Assembly (NCBI GenBank): GCA_021831005.1
Contig: JAKBNO010000096.1
Location: forward strand, 1-6,588
Direction of reading: 5' to 3'
From: Thermoplasmata archaeon
GTDB taxonomy: Archaea; Thermoplasmatota; Thermoplasmata; Thermoplasmatales; GCA-001856825
DNA: 6,588 nucleotides
The position numbers and the translations under genes were made by a program. The notes under the pieces were generated by a model. It was not told the DNA's origin. It made no database searches and saw only the letters and a list, made by a program, of their open reading frames with translations. Positions 1-4,718 of the stretch are shown here, one piece after another. The stretch's first letter is position 1. Every line of letters starts with the position of its first letter.

Positions 1-1
1 T

Positions 2-94
2 CACATAGAATTGTGGAAGGCTCAATCAGATTCCGTCCATGAGAACCTGGAATTGCTCCTTCAAAACAAGCTCGAAAAGCTACCTTCTCCTTGA
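2..94 (+). CDS. Possible C-terminal end of an unidentified rightward gene (partial)
   Basis: This reading frame is open from the left edge and ends at TGA (92-94). It gives 30 residues beginning HIELWKAQSD and ending LEKLPSP. The composition is charged and leucine-rich, as expected for a C-terminal amphipathic helix of a soluble protein. No family can be named from so short a piece. In its favour, a run of six T on the same strand (108-113) follows the stop and could end its transcript, so it would converge on the minus-strand operon. Against it, one minus-strand frame is also open across these bases, though it has no ATG and no ribosome binding site. Coding status is therefore uncertain. Confidence 0.38.
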   Translation, partial: HIELWKAQSDSVHENLELLLQNKLEKLPSP

Positions 95-107
95 ACAAAA
101 CCAAATA

Positions 108-113
108 TTTTTT
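108..113 (+). terminator. T6 tract, possible archaeal terminator for the left-edge gene
   Basis: Six consecutive T on the plus strand lie 14 bases after the TGA of the left-edge frame and overlap the stop codon of the convergent dehydrogenase gene. Archaeal transcription commonly ends at T-rich tracts without a hairpin. The minus strand downstream of the operon has only short T runs (TTT, TTTT at about 95-105), so no strong operon terminator is visible inside the window. Confidence 0.3.
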
Positions 114-1143
114 ACAGCATATTTCTTAGGTGCTCCATGAACAACTGGTCTTTCTGGCCAACTTTTTCTGCAATGTATGTCAGATCTTCCTCTTTTACTC
201 CATAGTCGGAGAGCTTTCTGTGTAGGTCCATTTCCTTGATGAAAGCTTCAATCTTGTCAGCAAGAGAATTCACTGATTCTGCGGAGTCGGTATTTCCATC
301 CAGTGCCATTGCGAGACTAGCCAATCCCTTTGGTGGAGAGGAGGAGGAGTAGTACCTGAGCACCTCAGGTAACGTAATACAGGAAGTCATTCCGTGAGGG
401 ATGTCAAACTTCGCCCCGATGACCTTACCGATTTTGTGGCTGTAACCCATCTCGCTGTCATACTCATCCATGTAGGAGTACCACGATGCGACCTGGCATT
501 CCTGTCTGTGGTCGACCCAGTTACCCTCTAGATTTGCAAGCATTTTTTCGACCGAAATCTTTGACAGATTTACCCTCAGATCGACGAAACCGTCTCCAAG
601 GGTAGCTTCTATTGCATGGTCTATTGACCGGATTCCCGTGGATCTCCATAGGGTAGTTGGTGTTTCAAGCGTTGCGTTTGGATCCAGAAATATGTACCTG
701 GGGACTAACTCCTTCGCCCTTATTCCCTTCTTCTCACCATTTTCAGAGTACCCTGCGATGTGAGAGAATTCAGCCGCGGACAAAGTTGTGGGAATCGCAA
801 CTTGAGCGATCGATGTTTCTACCTTCGATCTAATTACTTTCGTCGAGTCTATTACACTCCCGCCTCCTATGGACACTATGAATTTCACGTTACTCCCTCT
901 TATTTCATTCGCAATGCTTTCGATCTCTTCTATCGGTGAGTGCTGGGAGATACTGTTGAAGATTCTCGATTCCGAAAGTTCATCAGCTGCCTTCTTGAAG
1001 AATGCGTTTTGAGACACGGAGTTGCTCGTCGTGATAACAGAATCCTTGAGCCTATCCTTACCTATTAGAGAAATGACTCCTTCAATCGACCGTTCTCCGA
1101 TCGATACCTGATCTATTGGTAGGTAATTGTAGAGTTTACTCAT
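112..1143 (-). CDS. Iron-ADH family dehydrogenase, maleylacetate-reductase-like
   Basis: This is a 343-residue NAD(P)-dependent dehydrogenase of the iron-containing/group III alcohol dehydrogenase superfamily, with the length typical of maleylacetate reductases. Visible motifs are the nucleotide-binding GGGS-x2-D-x2-K at 93-102, PTT at 118-120, a DP pair at 154-155, STGIRSIDHAIE at 168-179 and IPHGMTSCITLP at 248-259. The last two resemble the maleylacetate-reductase-like branch rather than classic alcohol dehydrogenases. Of the four usual metal ligands (Asp, His, His, His), only H176 and H250 remain: the Asp position is R172 and the second His position is K240. It is the last gene of the operon. 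Its ATG overlaps the stop of the homogentisate dioxygenase gene (ATGA), so translation is probably coupled. The role is inferred: reduction of the cis double bond of maleylacetoacetate, replacing the missing isomerase. Reduction of another pathway ketone or aldehyde is an alternative. Family confidence is high; substrate confidence is low. Confidence 0.85.
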   Translation of the reverse strand: MSKLYNYLPIDQVSIGERSIEGVISLIGKDRLKDSVITTSNSVSQNAFFKKAADELSESRIFNSISQHSPIEEIESIANEIRGSNVKFIVSIGGGSVIDSTKVIRSKVETSIAQVAIPTTLSAAEFSHIAGYSENGEKKGIRAKELVPRYIFLDPNATLETPTTLWRSTGIRSIDHAIEATLGDGFVDLRVNLSKISVEKMLANLEGNWVDHRQECQVASWYSYMDEYDSEMGYSHKIGKVIGAKFDIPHGMTSCITLPEVLRYYSSSSPPKGLASLAMALDGNTDSAESVNSLADKIEAFIKEMDLHRKLSDYGVKEEDLTYIAEKVGQKDQLFMEHLRNML

Positions 1144-2279
1144 TCATACCATGTCATCATGTAATTTTTGTTTTCTAAGGTTTTCGCTTCTTGTGACATA
1201 CCCAATCTGTCATAACTCTCGACCATAACTGCAATCTCATCCGTGCTTTCCTTCCCTATTGACCTTTCTATAGAGCCAGGTTGAGGACCATGGACCATAC
1301 CCCTGACGTGGAGCGTAATTGAGCCCTCACTTATCCCCTTCCTGCTCATGAAGTTTCCAGATGCATAGTAGAGGAATTCATCGGTATCTACGTTGCTGTG
1401 GTAGTACGAGATTGGAACCGCTTTCTCGTGGAAATCAAACTTTCTCGGGAGGAATGTTCCAACCATGAAGCTCTTAGTGGAGAAAGTCTCGTGGACTGGA
1501 GGAGGTTGGTGGACCTTACCAACTATTGGCATCATCTGTCTTACGTTGATTGCGAATGGATAGAGATATCCGTCCCATCCCTCCAAGTCGAAGGGATGAT
1601 CTTCTCGTGTTTCTACAATGTATTTATCGTCGAAATCCACGTACACTTCGTAGTTTCCCTTTCCGTACTTTGCACTCTTTAGGATGGGCGGCCGAATATC
1701 CCTCGAATAGTAGGGGACCCCCTCCTTTATCTGACCGTACTTGTTGAGGTACCTCTGCGGTATTGAGATGCTGTCCCTGGACTCTACCATCAGGAGTACT
1801 GAATTCCTCAGATTTTGAAGTTTATAGAGCGTTCCCTTTGGCACCAAAATGTAATCTCCAGTTCCAAAATCTATCTCACCCTGAGTGCAAATGAATTTGC
1901 CACCCCCCTTGTGGACAAAAATCAGCTGATCCCTGACTCCGTGTCTGAAGAAAAGATCTGTTTCGCTTGAAGGTTTTGACACTGAAATTATCAGATTATC
2001 ATTGCCGACAATCGGTACCCTTCCATTGATATAATTGCCACCTCTCTCGACTTTGGCAGTATCGATTAGCTTGTGTATCTTCTGGAATTCGAACCTTGGT
2101 ACCTTCTTTTCAACTTCTATAATGGACTTTATTCTCGTTGGCTCATTCCTGTGGTACAGCAGCGAATATGAGCCCTCAAAACTTTCTTCACCGAGCAGTT
2201 CCTCTCTTAGCAGCTTTCCCTTGTTTTCATAAGTGTGTCTCGTTGCTGGCATCTTTCCCTGTTTCACATAAAAGACCAT
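1140..2279 (-). CDS. hmgA: Homogentisate 1,2-dioxygenase
   Basis: This non-heme Fe(II) ring-cleavage dioxygenase opens homogentisate with O2 to give maleylacetoacetate in tyrosine/phenylalanine catabolism. It has 379 residues, the short prokaryotic form (the human enzyme has about 445). The C-terminal cupin carries the signature HQPPPVHETF (257-266), FLPRKFDFHE (276-285) and YYHSNVDTDEF (292-302). The iron ligands are probably H294, E301 and H330 (in MVHGPQPG). The N-terminal cupin holds the FRHGVRDQLIFVHKG-like stretch (111-125) and VPKGTLY (146-152). The start MVFYVKQG is preferred over the internal Met10 because the family opening (FYVxQG...RHT) includes it. A GAGGT ribosome binding site also lies 7 bases upstream, inside the end of the FAH gene. 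The gene abuts the FAH stop codon with no gap and overlaps the next gene by 4 bases. Cytoplasmic; no signal peptide. The identification is firm. Confidence 0.95.
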   Translation of the reverse strand: MVFYVKQGKMPATRHTYENKGKLLREELLGEESFEGSYSLLYHRNEPTRIKSIIEVEKKVPRFEFQKIHKLIDTAKVERGGNYINGRVPIVGNDNLIISVSKPSSETDLFFRHGVRDQLIFVHKGGGKFICTQGEIDFGTGDYILVPKGTLYKLQNLRNSVLLMVESRDSISIPQRYLNKYGQIKEGVPYYSRDIRPPILKSAKYGKGNYEVYVDFDDKYIVETREDHPFDLEGWDGYLYPFAINVRQMMPIVGKVHQPPPVHETFSTKSFMVGTFLPRKFDFHEKAVPISYYHSNVDTDEFLYYASGNFMSRKGISEGSITLHVRGMVHGPQPGSIERSIGKESTDEIAVMVESYDRLGMSQEAKTLENKNYMMTWYE

Positions 2280-3143
2280 TCAGACGACCTCATTGGTGAG
2301 CTCTCCAAGTATCGGACTTTTCATAGTTACGACGTCCCCCTTCTTCAGCCACCTGAATTCCTCAGGACCTAATTCAAGAATACAACCGGTCGAAACTGTT
2401 CCTGACATTATAACATCCCCCTTTCTCAGTCTAGTTCCCTTTGATGCGTATTCAACAAGTTCTGAAAACGACCAGTGCATGTCTTTCACATTTCCGGATG
2501 AATATCTTTTTCCGTTCACAAATGTCTCAACGGGTATGTCAAACCTGTCATCCGTTTCTGCCACTTCTTCAAGCTCATCCAGCGTTGTGATGTAGGGTCC
2601 AATGCTCGTTGCGAAATCTTTGGACTTGGATGGCCCTAGTCCAATCTTCATTTCCTTCCTTTGAAGGTCTCTTGCAGACCAGTCATTTGCAAGGGTCAAA
2701 CCCATTATGTGTGAAAGCGCATTTTCTCTCCTTATGTTCATCCCCTCCTTACCGATCACGGCTGCCACTTCCATCTCGTAATCCAGTTCTGCGGTGAAGT
2801 TGGGATATGGTATGGGCGAGCCAGAGGGATAGACCATGGAAGTGCCGGAGTAGTAATATGAAGGTATTTCATACCACTCAGGAGCCATGTCGAGGCCTCT
2901 TCTCGCTCTTGATTTCCTTACGTGTTCCTCGAACGTGTAGAAATCCCTGATCGATGTCACTTTCGGGACTGGAACTAAGAAGTCCTTGTTGCTGAAAGAC
3001 TGGAGAAGTGGTTCTTGTCCATCAATAGTTTCCTCAGAAAGGTCATAGAAACTGGCTGACTCTTCAAGTGGTATGTACTCGTTCTCGCTTTTGATCACTA
3101 CTGTCCTGATCTTTCCCCCGAGATTCATTCTCGCAATCTTCAT
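2280..3143 (-). CDS. fahA: Fumarylacetoacetate hydrolase (FAH family)
   Basis: This enzyme hydrolyses the C-C bond of fumarylacetoacetate to fumarate and acetoacetate, the last step of the homogentisate route. It has 287 residues, shorter than animal FAH (about 420). Residue matches to the studied FAH active site are unusually complete for a short FAH-family protein. Metal ligands are D67 (in RDFY), E123 and E125 (in DYEMEV) and D154 (in ANDWSARD). The catalytic His is H74 (EEHV). Substrate-binding positions are Y69, R158, Q161, K175, T249 (SGTVS) and E257. This pattern separates it from the 2-oxohept-3-ene-dioate and acylpyruvase branches, although broader diketo-acid specificity cannot be excluded. 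The start is an ATG five bases after the dioxygenase stop. The upstream AGAGG is too far (15 bases) to be a good ribosome binding site, so initiation probably depends on coupling. Cytoplasmic, Mg/Ca-dependent by family. Confidence 0.93.
   Translation of the reverse strand: MKIARMNLGGKIRTVVIKSENEYIPLEESASFYDLSEETIDGQEPLLQSFSNKDFLVPVPKVTSIRDFYTFEEHVRKSRARRGLDMAPEWYEIPSYYYSGTSMVYPSGSPIPYPNFTAELDYEMEVAAVIGKEGMNIRRENALSHIMGLTLANDWSARDLQRKEMKIGLGPSKSKDFATSIGPYITTLDELEEVAETDDRFDIPVETFVNGKRYSSGNVKDMHWSFSELVEYASKGTRLRKGDVIMSGTVSTGCILELGPEEFRWLKKGDVVTMKSPILGELTNEVV
2287..2291 (-). promoter_or_regulatory. Ribosome binding site GAGGT for hmgA
   Basis: On the minus strand GAGGT, complementary to the archaeal 16S 3' end (CACCUCC), sits in the last codons of the FAH gene, 7 bases before the hmgA ATG. 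It fixes the hmgA start at the first Met rather than at Met10 and allows internal initiation on the polycistronic message. Confidence 0.6.
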
Positions 3144-3148
3144 AGGAT

Positions 3149-4234
3149 TCAGAGGTTTCCTCTCTTCTCTTGCTCCCGTTCTATGCTCTCGAAGAGTGCC
3201 TTGAAATTCCCCTTTCCAAAGGAAGTGGCTCCCTTCCTCTGGATCACTTCGTAAAAGAAGGTGGGCCTGTCGCCTATAGGTTGCGTAAAAATTTGCAGAA
3301 GATACCCTTGGTCGTCCCTGTCCACAAGTATGTTCAATTCCCTCAGGACATCTAGGTCCTCATCTATCTTTCCTACCCTGTCTTCCAGTTCGTCATAATA
3401 GCTGCCAGGCGTTTCGAGGAACTGTATTCCGTTTGCCTTCAACTTCCTGACCGTTTCTATGATGTCGTCTGTTCCTAGGGCAATGTGTTGCACCCCTGGG
3501 GTTTCATAATAGTCGAGATATTCCTGTATCTGGGATTTCTTTAGTCCCAGAGCCGGCTCATTGATCGGAAACACAATCTTCCCTCCACCATACTCCACCA
3601 CTTTGCTCTTGAGTGCTGAATATTTGGTGCTGATGTCCTTGTCATCAAAACTCATGAACGTGTTGAACCCTAGCCCCTTCACATAATAGCTGACCCATGG
3701 GTCCATCTTGTTTTCCTCAACATTCCCTACTACGTGATCGACCTTCTTAACTCCCAAGCTATTGTCAACTGATTTCATCTCTTTGAATCCTGGCGGAAGT
3801 TCCGAATCCCACTCGCCATAATCCCTAAGGGTATGGACCGTATCTCCAAACGTCTTCAGTTCTGCCTTTGATATGATCCCACCTTCCCCTCTTTGTTTTG
3901 CGACAATTCCTGGATTGACGACTCCGTTTTCCTTTATGAAAGAGATCGTGTCGTTTATATCGCTGACATCTATGGAAATATCTTTTACACCATCGCCGTG
4001 CAGTTCAACGTGTCTCGATATCTCGGACTGTCTATAGAGAAAACCAGTGAACATCAGCCTCGCATCTCCTTGCTGCATCAGGTATGACGTCCTATCCCTG
4101 ACTCCTGTCTCTGGTCCAGAATAACCTACCAACTTGAATCCCATCGCCTTCTCGTGAAAGTAGGCCCATTGCTTCGCCGAACCGACATAGAACTCTATAG
4201 AATCCACTGAATTGAAAAGACTATCGGTTGACAT
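3149..4234 (-). CDS. hpd: 4-hydroxyphenylpyruvate dioxygenase
   Basis: This Fe(II) dioxygenase converts 4-hydroxyphenylpyruvate (transaminated tyrosine) to homogentisate with O2 and CO2 release. It is the entry enzyme and first gene of the operon. It has 361 residues from the ATG at 4234 and two vicinal-oxygen-chelate halves. The iron triad is visible: H167 (VDHVVGNV), H250 (GVQHIALGTDD) and E329 (FFYEVIQRKG). Substrate-pocket residues P223 and N225 lie in FPINEP. The C-terminal gating helix GKGNFKALFESIE (340-352) is the family hallmark. An in-frame TTG at 4246 would add four residues (MYRP). The ATG at 4234 is preferred because a TATA-like box lies about 26 bases upstream, which suits a leaderless message. 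Hydroxymandelate synthase is the close relative to exclude; the FAH and homogentisate dioxygenase neighbours argue for HPPD. Cytoplasmic. The identification is firm; the start is fairly sure. Confidence 0.95.
   Translation of the reverse strand: MSTDSLFNSVDSIEFYVGSAKQWAYFHEKAMGFKLVGYSGPETGVRDRTSYLMQQGDARLMFTGFLYRQSEISRHVELHGDGVKDISIDVSDINDTISFIKENGVVNPGIVAKQRGEGGIISKAELKTFGDTVHTLRDYGEWDSELPPGFKEMKSVDNSLGVKKVDHVVGNVEENKMDPWVSYYVKGLGFNTFMSFDDKDISTKYSALKSKVVEYGGGKIVFPINEPALGLKKSQIQEYLDYYETPGVQHIALGTDDIIETVRKLKANGIQFLETPGSYYDELEDRVGKIDEDLDVLRELNILVDRDDQGYLLQIFTQPIGDRPTFFYEVIQRKGATSFGKGNFKALFESIEREQEKRGNL
3151..3163 (-). repeat. Small inverted repeat at the hpd/fah junction
   Basis: AGAGG-AAA-CCTCT (minus strand) is a perfect 5-base stem with a 3-base loop. 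It covers the last hpd codons and overlaps its stop, 7 bases before the fah ATG. It could form a weak hairpin affecting re-initiation at fah. The stem is short and may be chance, since the bases also encode the charged hpd tail. Confidence 0.25.
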
Positions 4235-4256
4235 CGGTCTATACAATAAAAAAGGG

Positions 4257-4271
4257 TATTTTAACTTAGCT
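4257..4271 (-). promoter_or_regulatory. Operon promoter: BRE/TATA for hpd-fah-hmgA-dehydrogenase
   Basis: On the minus strand the sequence reads AGCTAAGTTAAAATA. TTAAAATA (4257-4264) is a TATA-like box centred about 26 bases before the hpd ATG at 4234. The AGCTAAG just upstream is in the position of the TFB recognition element. The spacing puts the transcript start at or next to the ATG, giving a leaderless message. No Shine-Dalgarno sequence precedes this ATG, which fits. No other promoter-like gap exists inside the operon, so this probably drives all four genes. No clear operator palindrome is seen. Confidence 0.55.
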
Positions 4272-4345
4272 TAATGCTTTTAATCTTGTCTAACACTAAT
4301 ATTTCTTCTCTGCTCATCTCTTGACTTTCGAGATTACGAAAAAAA

Positions 4346-4360
4346 CGAAAATGAAATTAG
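4346..4360 (+). promoter_or_regulatory. Candidate promoter for the small PepSY-like gene
   Basis: CGAAAATGAAATTAG places an A-rich BRE-like stretch (CGAAAAT) and an AT-rich box (GAAATTA) about 25-32 bases before the ATG at 4385. This is where a TATA box should lie for a leaderless message. There is no ribosome binding site before the ATG. The match to a TATA consensus is weak. With the hpd promoter it makes 4235-4384 a divergent promoter region. Confidence 0.35.
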
Positions 4361-4384
4361 GTTAGTTGGTATCATTACCCAATC

Positions 4385-4624
4385 ATGTTAGATTTTGCTC
4401 AGGGTATCGAAAAGGTCAAGAAACACATGAAACTTGCATTCAACATAGAAGATTTCAGCATAACAATGGCCAAACAGGAGAAAGACCAGACAAATGAAAG
4501 AGAGGTGTGGAGGTACAACATAGAGTTCTTCTCTGGAGACAAACCAAGCAAGGCGATGATCGAGATCAATGCTAACACAGGAGACGTTACACTTTTCCAG
4601 AAAGAGTCTCAGTGGAGGCTTTGA
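4385..4624 (+). CDS. Small hypothetical protein with PepSY-like C-terminal half
   Basis: A 79-residue soluble protein with no signal peptide or membrane segment. Residues 1-20 form a predicted charged/amphipathic helix. Residues 20-79 read as strand-strand-strand, with VWRYNIEFF (41-49), KAMIEINANTGDVTLFQ (56-72) and a closing SQWRL. The pattern 'W-x-hydrophobic strand, polar loop, hydrophobic-E-I-N-A-x-T-G-D-V strand' is that of the PepSY repeat (usual form V-x-I-D-A-x-T-G-x-V). PepSY units are found in peptidase propeptides and cell-surface proteins, but stand-alone cytoplasmic copies are of unknown function. It is transcribed away from the tyrosine operon and toward thrS, 94 bases ahead of thrS. 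No functional link to either is shown. That it is a real gene is likely from the conserved-looking motif and the lack of any better frame; no biochemical role is claimed. Confidence 0.75.
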   Translation: MLDFAQGIEKVKKHMKLAFNIEDFSITMAKQEKDQTNEREVWRYNIEFFSGDKPSKAMIEINANTGDVTLFQKESQWRL

Positions 4625-4666
4625 ACCTTCGATATCACCCCTACGTCACGAAATTGCATGTCTGCG

Positions 4667-4681
4667 AGCTAAGTTTTTTAT
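4667..4681 (+). promoter_or_regulatory. thrS promoter (AGCTAAG + TTTTTTAT box)
   Basis: AGCTAAGTTTTTTAT lies about 38-52 bases before the thrS ATG. A start site about 25 bases downstream of the AT box would fall near 4703, giving a short leader that contains the GGTGA ribosome binding site. The T6 run (4674-4679), 50 bases after the small gene's stop, could also serve as that gene's terminator. The BRE-side nine bases AGCTAAGTT are identical to those in the operon promoter (4263-4271, opposite strand). Confidence 0.45.
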
Positions 4682-4709
4682 CTCTTTGGTTTATGGGATT
4701 CGAAGCCTT

Positions 4710-4714
4710 GGTGA
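4710..4714 (+). promoter_or_regulatory. Ribosome binding site GGTGA for thrS
   Basis: GGTGA matches the archaeal anti-Shine-Dalgarno sequence and lies 4 bases before the ATG at 4719. It supports that ATG as the thrS start, as does the family-typical opening MKVLQLDVENMSYE. Confidence 0.55.
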
Positions 4715-4718
4715 ATAA

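Noticed and set aside
338..353. GGA/GAG microrepeat (gagaggaggaggagtag)
   Set aside because: It encodes the Ser run SSSS (266-269) in a surface loop of the dehydrogenase; it is short and imperfect with no sign of being a functional repeat.
1398..1747. Two plus-strand open frames (94 and 65 codons) opposite hmgA
   Set aside because: They lie antisense to a firmly identified gene, have no recognisable motif, and one simply overlaps the other in a different frame.
3149..4234. Hydroxymandelate synthase instead of HPPD
   Set aside because: The two share the fold and iron triad, but co-transcription with FAH and homogentisate dioxygenase makes HPPD the natural reading; hydroxymandelate synthase belongs to antibiotic pathways not seen here.
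4235..4384. Operator palindrome or RNA gene in the divergent intergenic region
   Set aside because: Only short imperfect TTAA-type symmetry was found, as expected for AT-rich promoter DNA; no tRNA-like or stable stem structure was seen.
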